In this document: one piece after another, positions 32,559-45,049 of the stretch
Numbering within the stretch: position 1 is the stretch's first letter
Layout of the letters: each line of letters starts with the position of its first letter
Source of the DNA: Aquanectria penicillioides
Lineage: Eukaryota > Ascomycota > Sordariomycetes > Hypocreales > Nectriaceae
Assembly: GCA_003415625.1 (NCBI GenBank)
Contig: PYIU01000002.1
Location: forward strand, 3,844,001 to 3,908,000
Reading direction: 5' to 3'
DNA length: 64,000 nucleotides
Notes under the pieces: model-generated
The model's input: only the letters and a program-made list of their open reading frames with translations
Told to the model about the DNA's origin: nothing
Database searches by the model: none
Program-made: the position numbers and the translations under genes

Positions 32559-35491
32559 TTAGAATCCCCTTCCACGTCGCTTGATTACGGGCTTCTTGAC
32601 TGCACCCTGGGTGACGAACTTCTTCCCATCACTTCCGACCTTCTTCTTCTTCTTCTTCTCAGCTCGTTCGACTTCAGCTTGCTTGCGGTCCTCTTCTTTG
32701 CGCTTGTCTTCAGCCATCTTGGCCTCGATTTCCATCTTGCGATTGAACTCAGTCTCCGTGATGCGCTTCTCTCGCACTGAATATCCCTTTTCCTTGACCG
32801 AATAGAAAACACCACCAAGGTCGGCCAACCAATGAGGGTCGACGGCTGTCACCGTCGAGACATAGACTTTTGAGGTAAGAATCAACTCGTGGTACACAAC
32901 ATAGTCGGGGGGGTGGCCAGCATAAAGGGCACTGGTCGGGTGTAGTTGCACTCCCAAGTTGGTACGGAGGTTGATGTACTCTCCTGAGCCCTTGTACTTG
33001 GCAGCTTGGTGGTAGTAGCCTGAGCAGATACATTTGCGAATCAGGTCCCAGTCCATACCACAGCTTGTGAGCGTCATCTTCTGCATGCGTATAATATCCA
33101 ACAGTTGCTCTCGGATTTCCTTTGCACGTCGCAGGGACTTGGGGTGGAGGAAATGCTTGATACACCATCCATCCGAGTACCCGTTTGCTTTCCAGGCCGA
33201 ATACACTTGCAGATACGTCAAGTGGTCCGATTCATGAACCAGAACTTCTCACGCTGAGCATCGGCCTCGTCCTGTCTCTCCTTGGGTCGGTAGAACACAT
33301 TGGGAACTGACAGCATGGACACAATGGTGATCATTTCTTCACTGCACCCATACTCTTCGGCAGTGATAAGGAGCTTAGCCAACGACGGATCCATAGGGAA
33401 CGCGCTCATCTTTCGACCGAGGTCGGTGAGCTCGCCCAAGTTATCCAACGCACCAAGAGCCCAAAGATCGAACATTGATGTCGTGATGGTGTCCTGCGGG
33501 GGAGGGTCCATGAAATCGAAATCCAATAGATCCTTGACTCCAAGAGACTTCAGCATGAGCACCGTATTGGCCAGGTTCGTTCGTTGGATTTCGGGGATCG
33601 TCTGCGGGTAAAGTTCCTCCTTGAAAGCCTTGTCGGTGAAGAGTCGGAAAGCCTTGCCGGGTCCAGTTCGACCAGCACGGCCCGATCGTTGCGAGGCATT
33701 TGCCTGCGAGATGGGGGTGATTTGCAGGGTGTCCATGCCCATCTTAGGATTATAAACTTTCATCTTTGAATAACCCGCATCCACAACGTACTTGATACCA
33801 TCGACTGTCAAACTCGTTTCGGCAATGTTGGTGGCGACAATGCATTTACGCACACCAGGCGCAGCTCTATCAAAGATCTTGGCCTGCAGATCCGCAGGCA
33901 TCTGACTGTAAATTGGCAGAATGCTCAATTTTGGTGGGTCGTTGAGGGCGTCGAGTCGTTTTTGCACAAGTTCACAAGTGATTTCAATATCTTCCTGACC
34001 TGTCATGAAGACTAGAATATCACCCGCATCCATGGAAACGTGGATAGCCAAAACCTGCTGGACAGCTTGGTCGACATAGTCCTCGACGGGGGATCGGTGA
34101 AACATGACGTCGACAGGGAATGTCCTTCCAGGAATGATAAACTCAGGGGCTCCTCCAAAGAAGTCGGAGAACCTTTTCGCGTTCATAGTCGCAGATGTGA
34201 CAATGAGCTTTAGGTCTCGACGCCTCTGGAGAATCTTCTTGAACAATCCCATCAGAATGTCGGTGTTTAGGGCACGTTCGTGAGCTTCGTCCATGATGAT
34301 ACACGAATACCTGTCAAGATCCGGCTCATTGAGCGACTCTCGAAGCAAAACACCATCAGTCATGTATTTAATGACAGTCTCCTTGCTGGTGCAATCCTCG
34401 AAACGGATCGCATAACCAACTGTGCTTCCCAATTTCACTTCCATTTCTTCAGCAACTCGCTTAGCAACACTCATTGCAGCAACTCGTCTGGGTTGAGTAC
34501 AGCCGATCATGCCGGAATTTCCGTAGCCATCCTCGTGAAGAAACTGCGTCAACTGTGTCGTTTTACCAGATCCTGTTTCACCAACGCAAATTACGACCTG
34601 GTTTTCCCTAATAACTCGAAGAAGGTCCTCGCGGACAGCAAAGGCGGGGAGGTATTCCCGCTGCTCCCGCAGCGTCTTGCTCTGGCTGAAATTGCTCGCT
34701 CCATCAGACTTCTTCATGTGCTCGCTGAACTTATTGCTCTTAGATTCAGTCTTTACCATGTCATCCTCGGCTGGAACAGGCAATGCACTATCTCCGTCTT
34801 CTTCCTTAGCACCCATGATGTTGCCTAGTGTGGTTCCAGTAATGCTCGTGGCCTCCTGAGCTTGCCTCTGTCGCTCTCTTTGCTGGCGCGCTTCCTTGAC
34901 CACTTTGCTGCCCTTCCTACTGAACACTGCCATATCACTTTGGTAGTCCCTCACGGCCGGAATAGGTTCAAGCTGCTTGGTGAAGATAGTTCGTCCGTCG
35001 AGAAAGGGTGGTCGAAGGTCATGGACCAAAAGGTGGACTCGGGTCGCCTCTTCGTCATCGAAGTCGGATGCTATGTCCCTGCGCTGGGCAACGCCTGATA
35101 CCAACATTCGGTTCGTCTCCCATGCGTCGTTCTCTCGCTGTCTCTGTTCTCGTCGGGCGTCGTACCGGCTCGCCATCTTTTCTGCACGTGCCGACTCCTG
35201 CTGTTGGTTCTCCCAGGCAGACATCTCATACGATGCAAATGGATTGTGCGAATCATCTCCAAACGTATGCCCGCCAAATTCGTCTCCTCCATACCAATCG
35301 CGATCGAGCGCTCGCTCATCTTCGTCTGTCGGCTCGGGGCCTTCAGCTTGTCGGGGAGGCGTTGGCGCATAGTGCGACTGCGCTCTCGGAGTTGAGCCAC
35401 GAGAACCATTTTGAAAACGATGATTCGGGCGCGCCGACTCTAAACGCCTCCTCTTTGGGTTATACCCATCATATTCTCGCTCGTCGCCCAT
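32559..35491 (-). CDS. PRP16: Pre-mRNA-splicing DEAH helicase PRP16, one-base frameshift
   Basis: Intronless in this model. The N-terminal 280 residues are charged; the helicase core has GETGSGKT (304-311), [12 protein letters not shown] (401-404), SAT (433-435) and QRSGRAGR (601-608), then the winged-helix/ratchet region and the OB-fold tail ([43 protein letters not shown]) ending in a Lys-rich tail and RRGRGF. PRP16 (human DHX38) remodels the spliceosome after the first step of splicing. The frame breaks at 33241/33242: REKF continues one base out as [13 protein letters not shown]. One missing base restores 977 residues, close to family size. It starts 209 bases from PWP1, divergently, and its stop lies 101 bases from that of acylphosphatase. 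Confidence 0.95.
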
Positions 35492-35700
35492 ATTTTCGAG
35501 ATGATTGTCTTGAAACTTTGTTGTCGCGGCAGGGAAACGTCAGAGCATCAACAATCCAGGATGATGTTTAGGAAAAGAAGGTGACGAAGTTTATCCGTTA
35601 TCGATAACACCCCACCTGAAATTTTTGGAAAATTATCTTTGCGCCCACCAAGCAGCGGTGCACTGTCTAACACCAAGATACCCAGCATCGCATATTCAAA
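35492..35700. promoter_or_regulatory. Bidirectional promoter, PRP16 / PWP1
   Basis: 209 bases between two divergent housekeeping genes. A perfect 12-bp palindrome GTTATCGATAAC lies at 35597-35608, i.e. two inverted GATA cores; it is central enough to serve both genes (inference). Confidence 0.6.
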
Positions 35701-37384
35701 ATGTCGATGATTACGGCCGCGCAATGGGTCCCTCGGGGCTTCGCTGCCCCATTCCCTCAAAAATACACTCTAGATGAGGCTGAGTTTGAGAGAATAGCGG
35801 AACTTGCCAAGCTCCAGCTGGACGATGCTGAGGAAGACCTCAAGGAAGCACAGGAAGAGACTGAGGAAGACGGCGCAAAGGAAGACAATGATGAAAAGGA
35901 AGATGATGAAATGAACGACGAAAGCGAGAATCCTTCTGAGAAGCACAAGTATGTGGTCTCATGCCAACACTAAATTTGCACAAATCAAAAACTAACCGGG
36001 AGCAAACAGAGCCATCGAGATTGACGATGATGACCTGAAGGAGTACGACCTAGAACACTACGACGACGAAGATGATGACTTGCCCGGCAATGGCGAGGGA
36101 ATGGCCATGTTTGGCAACTCCAAGGCACTGGCCTACTACGAATCCAATAAGGACGATCCTTACATCACCCTCGATGCTGAAAAGGAAGATGCGGACGAGG
36201 AGCGGGAAGACCTTCAGATTTTGGCAACGGACAACCTCATTCTGTCCGCCAAGGTGGAGGACGAGATGGCACACCTCGAGGTGTACGTGTACGAGGACGA
36301 GGCGGACAACCTCTACGTGCACCACGACATTATGCTGCCTGCCATCCCTCTCTGCGTGGAGTGGCTCGACATGCCTGTGAACAAGGCCGGCGTGGAGAAG
36401 GATGCTAGAGGCAACTTCGTTGCCATCGGTACCATGGACCCTGATATTGAGGTTTGGGACTTGGACACTGTCGACTGCATGTACCCCAACGCTATTCTGG
36501 GCCAGGGTGGCAATGCCGAGGCGGAGAAGCCAAAGAAGAAGAAGAAGAAGAGCAAGAAGGCCAATGATGAATATCACGTGGATGCGGTTCTCTCGCTGGC
36601 GGCAAACCGACAGCACCGAAACCTTCTCGCTTCCGCATCGGCTGACAAGACTGTGAAGCTGTGGGATCTGAACATCACCAAGTGCGCCAAGTCTTACACC
36701 TATCACACCGACAAAGTTTGCTCTTTGGCATGGCACGCAGTCGAGTCGACCGTGTTGCTTAGCGGCAGCTACGACCGAACCATTGTGGCCGCCGACATGC
36801 GTGCGCCCGACGCAAAGCCCCCCCGATGGGGAGTGGAAAGCGACGTGGAGAATATTCGATGGGATCCCCATGACCCCAACTTCTTCTTCGTCTCTACTGA
36901 GAACGGCATCATTCACTACCACGACATCCGAAATGCGCCCTCGGATCCCACTGCGACCAAGTCGGTCTGGACGCTGCAGGCCCACGACGAGTCCGTCTCG
37001 TCGTTTGACATCAACCCCGTGGTCCCCGGTTTCATGGCCACGGGATCGACGGACAAGACTGTTAAGCTGTGGAACATCCAGGCTACAGGACCGTCGGTAG
37101 TCGTTTCACGCAACCTCGATGTCGGCAAGGTCTTCTCGACCACGTTCGCCCCCGATCCCGAGGTGGCCTTCCGACTCGCGGTGGCTGGTAGCAAGGGAAC
37201 CATGCACGTGTGGGATACTAGCACCAACGCTTCAGTCCGCAAGGCCTTCGCTCATCGGGTGCCTGAGCAGAGCGGGAAGGATGAGGACCGCCTAGTGGGT
37301 GTGGAGAACGATGAGAGCAGCGAGAGCGAGGATGAGGGAGACGACGGAGAAAAGGAGGAAGATGATTCGATGGATGAGGATTAG
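35701..37384 (+). CDS. PWP1: Periodic tryptophan protein 1 (WD40)
   Basis: Exons 35701-35948 and 36010-37384, 61-nt intron; 540 residues. The N-terminal 110 residues begin MSMITAAQWVPRGFAAPFP, typical of PWP1, and are then strongly acidic. WD repeats follow: EVWDLDTVDCMYPNAILGQ, a Lys-rich insert (PKKKKKKSKK), ASASADKTVKLWDLN, LLSGSYDRTIVAADMR, ENIRWDPHDPNFFFVS, ATGSTDKTVKLWNIQ and GTMHVWDT. The C-terminal 40 residues are acidic and Ser-rich. PWP1 acts in the nucleolus in pre-rRNA processing and large-subunit assembly. The gene is intact, with no frameshift. Confidence 0.95.
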
Positions 37385-39997
37385 GGGTGTTGGCCCCCTC
37401 AGCATGACAGAGGAGCCGGCTTCACACAACCACACGGATATCCCGTTTCTGGATGAGGACAAATTAAAAAAAAAAAAAAAAAAAAGTGCAGGTCTCAGGC
37501 AGTCTAGTTTTTGGTGACACTCACTGGTGGCAGTCCAGAGGTGAACCAAAAGTAAGGTGGTGGTTATCCCCATTAGTGGCTCGGGTGTAATTTGCTTTCG
37601 CTGCTACCGTGCCGGCGCGCACATTCGCATGGGTGTGATATGGGAGCCAAAGGGAAGCCTAACGCAAAACGTTGAATGGTTGATAGATACCTAGGTAACT
37701 GAGGCTAGAGAAAAGCAAGATCCTAAAACATGATGGGCAGTTTTGAGTGAATGGGGGCACTGGGGTCGTCGGTTCGAGCGCCCAGGGTGCATTGAACTTA
37801 CCCCTAGCAAAATCCTCCCACCAATCCCGATTCATTGAGTGAAGAGGCTGAGTTCCCCCGCCAGCTGAAGGGGCAACAAGCAAAGCAAATCCATGGTTCA
37901 TGAATTTTTCTTGATTAATGACTTGATTCAGCTGTTGGTATCAGAGTCAATCGTTGAGACGCACCCAAAAGAAATGCTACAATAGCACGTAGCACCGTCC
38001 CCTCTACATGCTCGCCAATGTGGTCCGGCGCAATCTTGAAGGAATCTTGCACATTGCACGTCTAATGACCGAAATCAGATGAGCAGAGCAAGGAGGTCAG
38101 TGCCGAGCCCTGCTACAAGCGGGCATGGTGGTGCCAGGGTCGCTGTGTATCGTGCTATGGAGTCGTTGGCAGTGCTGGAAGCGAGGTGCTCGTCAATCGC
38201 CGAAGAGGGGACTCGGGCCATGCCCAAAAATAACACCACTCTATCTTGTCCATGAAGCTCCCACCAGCGCCTGTCTCATGTACGGTGTCGGCATAATGGA
38301 CGAAGAAACAAAGCCGCATCAAAAGAGGGTTAATTTGGACGCATAATCATGCGTTTCGAGCTAGCTGGGTGAACAGAACAAAGTGAAGATCGCCGGTCTC
38401 GAAGTCGATATTTCCATTCCCGATTTCCGGGAGGGCGTGGCCTGGCAGGCCCACTTGCGCAGGCACGCGGCACGGGGTCCGCCACGGCCGCCACCAGGCC
38501 CTGAAACAGGACGACAGTGAAGACGATGACACAACAGGCCAATGAGGAGGCGTCGGTGGTTTCTCTGCGGGATCAGCCATCCCTCACGGACAAACTGTGG
38601 CCTCCGGAGGCGGTCTTGGGTCGGCTGGGAGGCCCTGAACGATGCTAGGAGGTCTTGGGCAGAGTTGGGGAAACATCCAACCACAGCGACCGGTGCGCAT
38701 GGGGCTACAGGGCTCTGAGGCCGCCTCAATCTTTCTCCGACACGGACAAGTCAGGGTTCATGTGTCCACGATGGACGTTCGCGGGCGCGAGTGAGGGGGC
38801 GAGACCGAGGATGAGGGATCCCAGCGCCAGCAGGTGACAAAGGAGTGGGTGGCGGAGTGGTCGAGCGAGCGATCCGCAGCTAACTTTCTTCAACCCCATT
38901 TGGCACTCAGCACGGTAAAAGGGGATATCCCAGCCAAAAAGCACACACGCAGAGTTCATCCCATCGACAACCAGAGCCAGCCAGCGCCAGCCCGTGGCTT
39001 GATGTGCCCAGTCAGGTTACAAACCGTCACATTGTTGTGCTGTCACGGTGCCACGCTGATTAGGCCAGCCAGTAACGGGAGACCGGCAGCCGACCTGACT
39101 GACGCACGATGCAGGTACGGTGGTGCTGGACGAGCGACAACTCATCACCGCCTGAACCAGGCCTAGCGGACACTCGCCAGCGAACACACTGGACGGCGGG
39201 GTTGTGAGGGGGCACGAGTGGTGACTTCGGCGGGAGTATCCATTAAAGTGCGTGCATGTGTGTGATCGGATGGTCTCTTTTGCTGTTGCCCTTGTCTTGC
39301 TTGCCCTAGTCTCTACCAAATCTTGCCGGAATAACGGCCCACCACTGGATAGATTAGCAGTAGCGCGCGGGTCGGCGCCCATGATCAGTGGTCGGGTAGC
39401 GGTGATGGATGGACGATGGATGGTGGTGGGAGCCGGTTAGTGGTGCATGGCGACAAGGGATGGTGGAGAGACACGACCCAACTTTTTTTTTTTTCTTGCC
39501 AACGTAACCGTGCGATAGAAGCATGACCAAACCGTCTCAGTGGCAGAGAGTGTCCCAAACATACATAGACGACGCGAAGAAGAAAAGAGGGCGAATGACG
39601 GACACAGTGACACGGTGGCTCGCATGATGTACGACGTAGGAGACGCCCCAAAGAGCGACGGTCTGTGCTAGAACCCACGGCGTGTTCGGGCGTTAGGGCG
39701 CTTGCGCTGCACCGAAAAAAAGGAGGATGTGCTTGCGCTGCGGTGGTGGTTGGGCAAGTGAGTTTGAGATAGTCACCTGAGAGAGGGTATTCCATCGAGG
39801 ATTGATTGAGGGACATCTGACTTAACGCCGATACTACACTGCACAATGCAGACAAGGCACTGAAAGCGCTACTATGTACGAAGTAGACAGCGGTTTTACT
39901 TACCTCTTTTTCCTGGTAGCAAACCAAGTAAGTACCTGGTTAGATCGGTAGAGCTCGGCTTGAGCACCACACACACTTACAAAGTATCATCTACCTA

Positions 39998-40030
<33 letters not shown>

Positions 40031-41531
40031 CATTGTGGGCGGGATTGGTGTGTTTTTTTTTGTTTTTTTTCTTCTCCCTCCTTCCTTTGCTGGCGTTGAC
40101 TTGAGTTGTGCCGAACGTCGAGCACAAAAGAAAGCACGAGGAGATATGCAGGTGGGGACGAAAGTGGGTCCCTCCTCGACAGGAGAACACAAACGATAAT
40201 TGGCCGGGACCTGCTTAGTTACCGCCCCACAAGAAAAAACCCTTGCCAGGGCGGAGCCAGGATAGGCTGCTCTTTGGGGCGATAGCCAGGGGCAAAAGAG
40301 AGAACAAGGCGGTCCCAGGCGGTACCCAGCGGCCCTAGGAGAACTCTGCAGGCAGCCTAACGGACCCTAGCACCCCAGCGGAAACAAGCCAGCGTGGATG
40401 GGAATCCCTGCAGCCCCAAGATCCAGCCAACGGGGACCCCGGTCGGCTCCCGGCAAGGCCATGGAAGCCCTGGCGGAAATTCGTTAGGGGCCGGTCGGTC
40501 CGCCCGCTGTGCGCCCTGGTGCGCTTTTGCTGGTAGTCGTCGTCGTCGTCTTCCTTTTGTCAGTGTGTGAAGTGACCCTCCAGGGCCTTTGTCTGCGCCT
40601 TTTGTCGTTGGGTGTGGTGCCAGGTATGTAGCGTACCCGCTCCAAGCTGCCCCCCTCCCTCCCCGAGACCGTTCCCAGTTCCAATATCTTTGTTTCGTCT
40701 CCCCCCGTCTCCACGCGTTGATCCGTTTGTCTTGCCTCTCTCCTTCCTTTCCCCCTCAACTTAAACGCCTCTCCTTGATACCCGTCGAAAGGCTTGCGTC
40801 CTCTTTTTTTTTCTTTATTTTCTTTCTCAGTATACCCTCGCGCCAGCCGCTGCAGTTCACGACCATCGCTCCCTTTGAACGTGATACTCCACCCGCGCGC
40901 ATCAACTTTCCTTGTCGCACCACACAGAGTGCCCTTTGTCCTCGGCTCGGTATATCCCCAATCGCAGGATCGATCGAACCTCCCAGATACCGACCGATAC
41001 ACCAATCGACGTTGAACGTTCCTTTCATCTCTCAAACAAAGACAGCAACACACCCGCTACAAGTAGCAAGTGAATCACACTCTCTGTTCGAATTACAGCA
41101 AGCCACGACACGGCACACCGCAGCACACAACACATCCGAAACTCCCGATTCCAGTTGGAAACTCAACACAAGCAAGGACTGGACTCCTTCTTCGTACCAC
41201 ACATTCAACACTTAACATTACCAATCTCGCCCGATTCGTCTTTCTTCTTTTCAACAGTCCCAATCGCAAATCTAGCTCAGCTCGCACCGCCAACAGCACT
41301 CGGTTGCGTTTGAAGCCAGTTTAGCCAAACTATCTCCAGCGCATCCGCATTCTCCAAAGCCACTCCGGCATCAGTGACGCCAATTTTGCCTTCGCCTCGC
41401 ATTCGTTCATCAAGGGGTGTACAGGTATCCATACATACGCTCTTGAGAATTGAATCATATTTGCATCACTGCCCGCTTCTCGCACTTCGGCCCAGCTTCC
41501 CGCTCTTCAACTCCAAGTCACAGCCAGCACA
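37385..41531. other. 4.1-kb gene-free region and long leader
   Basis: Between tandem genes. An A run (about 37464-37484) follows PWP1. There is a CA dinucleotide tract at 40002-40030. From about 40600 to 41531 the plus strand is very pyrimidine-rich with many short CACAC and CTTCC runs, and probably is the leader of the next gene. No supported coding model or tRNA. Confidence 0.5.
40002..40030. repeat. CA dinucleotide microsatellite
   Basis: About 14 CA units in tandem. Confidence 0.85.
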
Positions 41532-42434
41532 ATGTCGCTGTCACGCGCATTCACCACTCGCAAGGCCCGCTTGGCCAACGACCTGGGCGATTTCTCCAAG
41601 TCGCCCCAGCGAAGCAACTCAGTTCGCGGTCACCCAAACCCTCAGATGCTCCGCAACAAGATCTCTGCTCCTATCCAGCTTGTTCATACCACCAACATGC
41701 TCTCTTACAACGCTCCCGATCTCCCCAAGCATGTTCTACGCAACAAGGCCTCAACACGATCTGAAGACTCCGAAACCCCGTCTGAGTCGCCATCTGAGAC
41801 TGCTTCCACCGCCGAATCCACTCCACCGACTAGCCCTGATGTCTCTCCGGTCGAGGAGTGTCCCGGCCCCGAGCCCAACCATCTTTCGACCTATTTCATG
41901 GTTCCCGGAAAAACCCAGGTTCTGCCTAGCCAGATCGAGGCTCCAGCCATCCCCAAGCGCTCTCCCTCACATACAAAACAAAACTCCTACGAGTCTATCG
42001 CTCGTCACCGATCCGTCTCTCGCATGTCCAAGGACTCTGATCACTCAGTATCGACCAAGGCCAGCTTCACCTTCTCCCGATCTTCCTCCACTTCGACTCG
42101 CGCCTCTTCAGCCTCTTCAATGTCCAGCCCAGCTCAGAAAACCACCGTTGCACCTCCCCCCGTCCCCTCGCCGCCTGTCATGTCAACCTTCCAGCAGCGG
42201 GCGTACAAGGACTCGCACCCCTTCGGCCAGGAGCTTGCTCAGGTCACCGAATTGGCCGAGGAGTACAGCAACCGCGCCATCAACAAGCAGGATGAGGACG
42301 ACTTGATGTACATCAAGGCCAAGGGCCTCGTCAAATTTACCGCCGACGACTACCTCAACGACATCCAAGGCCTCATCACCAGCTTCTTTCCTGAAATGGG
42401 TCACGCCAAGCCCACTGCTCCCCTGTGGATCTAA
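41532..42434 (+). CDS. Uncharacterised Ser/Pro-rich protein
   Basis: Intronless, 300 residues. Begins MSLSRAFTTRKARLANDLGD, contains the ordered-looking stretch LRNKISAPIQLVHTTNMLSYNAPDL (as LRNKISAPIQLVHTT plus NMLSYNAPDL), then about 120 residues of Ser/Thr/Pro-rich sequence, and ends in a predicted helical segment (HPFGQELAQVTELAEEYSN; MYIKAKGLVKFTADDYLND; QGLITSFFPEM). Codon use is clean, with no competing frame of similar quality. I do not recognise the family; the ordered ends with a disordered middle suggest a scaffold or regulatory protein (inference). A frame overlapping it from 41374 is a shadow. Confidence 0.8.
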   Translation: MSLSRAFTTRKARLANDLGDFSKSPQRSNSVRGHPNPQMLRNKISAPIQLVHTTNMLSYNAPDLPKHVLRNKASTRSEDSETPSESPSETASTAESTPPTSPDVSPVEECPGPEPNHLSTYFMVPGKTQVLPSQIEAPAIPKRSPSHTKQNSYESIARHRSVSRMSKDSDHSVSTKASFTFSRSSSTSTRASSASSMSSPAQKTTVAPPPVPSPPVMSTFQQRAYKDSHPFGQELAQVTELAEEYSNRAINKQDEDDLMYIKAKGLVKFTADDYLNDIQGLITSFFPEMGHAKPTAPLWI

Positions 42435-43674
42435 GTGCGCACGGCCTCGGACTGGCTTGCCAGTCCTAAAGTTCATTCACCTGTACATAATTTTCTCAAC
42501 ATCTCACGACCCACGAAAGGATGGCTGGCGTATACAATGTGGGAGGAGGAAAAGAGGGTAGGAAAACGTGCCGAGAGCTCACTCGCTTGCCTCGACGGCC
42601 TAACAGGATCTTTTACTTTTTTTTTTTGTTATGTCTAAAGGGAGAAGGACTGAAACGATGGGATACCAGTGAATTGTGACCGATGACTGGGCCATGTGGC
42701 CAGGGCACGGTAATGGGCGTTCGAGATAGGATGGGATACCTATTTTTCATGATGTGTATCTTACGATGTGGATATTCACCCACGGCCTGAAACGGCAACA
42801 CATTTTCTCTATTTTTGCCTCTACAAATAGGGACCTTTTTTTTCTTGCCCCTTGCTTTCCCTGTGTGACTTTTGCATGAGCTTGATGAATACCTGACCCA
42901 GCAACAAACCGCAGCCTACGGCTCATATCCCAACCTGCAAGTCTGAAACTGCCAATCAATCCATCCATGCAAGAGGCACCCACCTGCTGTCATCTCCCTC
43001 CCCTGCATATGCCATTCTTGGGATGCAGCCGAGGCCCGCACGCCGCCATGCATCATCTACTCCAAACCGGCACTCTCTCGACATTTCATCATCGTCGACG
43101 CATTAGGCGCAGCCCCCGGTCCGTGTGGCCATGGAATTGTCATTGGCTCGGACAGAGCGATGGATTTCACCGGTTGGCCAGCTCCGAGATCAGAGCATCA
43201 GTTACGAAACTGTAGTTGTGAACCGTTCTGGATGTGTCCGAGTGGCGATAGGGTTTCTGTGCAAACCGTGCGTGGCGCCTAGCTTTTTCTTACTCTTTTT
43301 TTTTTTTTTAGGTTGGCTATCAGGCGGTTGTGTGAAGGAGTTTGAAAAAAAAAAAATACATTACTTTAAAGTATTTAGGGTAGGTCAGTGTTCTAGACTA
43401 CCACTACAAACTAGCTTGGAGCTCTCTCGCGTGAATGTAATGGGATGATGAGGATTTGGTTCATTGGGACGCGTCTGAACATGTCTTTCCTAATGTGATA
43501 TCCCTTGCATGGCATAGCCAGGCCCCCAGCCTCAGCTGCAGCGTTGCCATGCGTATTTTGAGGCAAACGATGCGGTTAAACCGTATCTGGTAACCCCCTC
43601 CAACGAGAAGTCCACATCTCCCGCCCACCCCCACAAAGCTTCTTCATGCCAACGAAAGCTCCCCCAACTCCGAC
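42435..43674. other. Tandem intergenic region before the terpene synthase
   Basis: 1.24 kb with T- and A-rich homopolymers (about 43299-43311 and 43347-43357). No gene seen; the promoter of the terpene synthase must lie in it. Confidence 0.5.
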
Positions 43675-44803
43675 ATGAAACCGGCCCGCCTTAATCAAGA
43701 CGCCATCGTCACCGCACTGAAGGGCCAGACCCTCCGCGTCCCAGATCTCACCACGTTTTTCCGGGCCTGGCCTCCCGCCCGGCTCCACACTCGCTGCGAG
43801 ACCGTTGTGCCCATTGTAGACGCCGCCATCCATCGTATGGCTACCGCTCATCAGTCCCTGGCGCGACGCAAGCGCGATGACATGTCAAGTCTCGTTGCCT
43901 TGTGGTATCCGCAGGCTAGAGACGAGGACTTGACAACATTGGCGCTGTTCACCGTGTGGTTGGTTTGCTGGGACGACGCAGTGGACGCCGGCGAGGGTGA
44001 CCTGGCCGGAGATTTCGAAGGCGCGGAACGGTGGAGGGGCAGAACGTTACAAGTGATCCAAGGGGCATTGGGGATCGACGCTGCGGCGCCAGAGAGTGAC
44101 GTTGACGCCGTCAATGCCGCTTTTCACCAGTTTGGAGACCATTTCCGACAGAACGCATCGGCAGAGCAGCGGAAGCGTTTCTACGAGGAACTTCGGTTCT
44201 TCATCAACAGCTGCGCCGTCGAACAGAAGCTCCAACTGGAGCGATACATCCCGGACTACGATTCGTACATGGCTTTCCGCCTTGGCACCGTTGCCGGCAC
44301 CGTTCTCTGCAGCCTGGTTGAGTATGTGACACACGAGCCGCTCCCCGATGCCATAGCCACGGCGCCACAGGTCCGTCAGATGTGGACTCAAGTGTCGGTT
44401 GCGCTCAGCATCAGCAACGATTTGCTCTCCCTGAAGAAGGAGCTAGGCACAGATTGTGTGATCAACGCCGTGACGACCCTTCTGACACCAGAGACGAGTC
44501 TAGATGATGTCGTCAGCGAGCTTGAGACCAAGTTGCGACGTGCAGTTGAAGAGTTTGACAGTGCGGCAGGGGAGTTACTCGTGCAGGCGGCTGCAGACGT
44601 GGAGTTGAGCAGTGTGGTGAGAAGGTACACCGATGGATGTCGCGGCATAGTCACAGGGACGCTCGAGTTCATGTGGGTTAAATTTTGCGTTGTGCATGAA
44701 ATACTATCGTCATAGCGTTCTGACCATAAATAGGTTACGTTCTCCTCGATACAAAATGAAACAACTCCTCCGGGAAGACGGGTCACTGGAGATTGTACTT
44801 TGA
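43675..44803 (+). CDS. Class I terpene synthase (orphan)
   Basis: Exons 43675-44672 and 44734-44803, joined by a 61-nt intron (donor GTGGGT, branch CTGAC); 355 residues. All class I cyclase landmarks are visible: DDAVD (100-104, Mg2+ binding), the diphosphate-sensor Arg202 in AFRLGTVAG, the NSE triad Asn248/Ser252/Glu256 in SNDLLSLKKE, exactly 46 residues after Arg202, and a C-terminal RY pair in LRSPRYKM contributed by exon 2. Reading through the intron instead gives an unlike tail and no RY. Size and motifs fit the compact single-domain, bacterial-like terpene cyclase group, so the substrate is likely an isoprenyl diphosphate such as FPP or GGPP; the product cannot be told. Neighbours are a polysaccharide deacetylase and unknown genes; no P450 or prenyltransferase lies in the window. 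Confidence 0.92.
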
Positions 44804-45049
44804 TCCGACCGAGTAAGTAAAACAATAGAAAGCGAAGCCTGACAATGTGCGCCTCCGATGGAATGCGTGGTTTTGATTCGTTCAATTAGAAGCTGCCAAG
44901 AAGATATGCGCCGCCTCGCCTCATTAGGTTTGTATACGAGGCTGTGTTCGTTCCAGCCTATCATTACCTTCCTGCCGTTCTAGTATACATTCGAGAGCCG
45001 GTCTATTAGTTATATACAAACAAAAGTGAAATATTAGCTGTATGCTGCC

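Noticed and set aside
37760..37780. GGTTCGAGC, a tRNA B-box-like sequence
   Set aside because: No matching A box or acceptor stem within 80 bases, and the T-stem does not pair.
41374..42306. 310-codon frame overlapping the gene at 41532-42434
   Set aside because: Shadow frame, rich in Pro/Ser/Arg from reading CT-rich codons out of phase.
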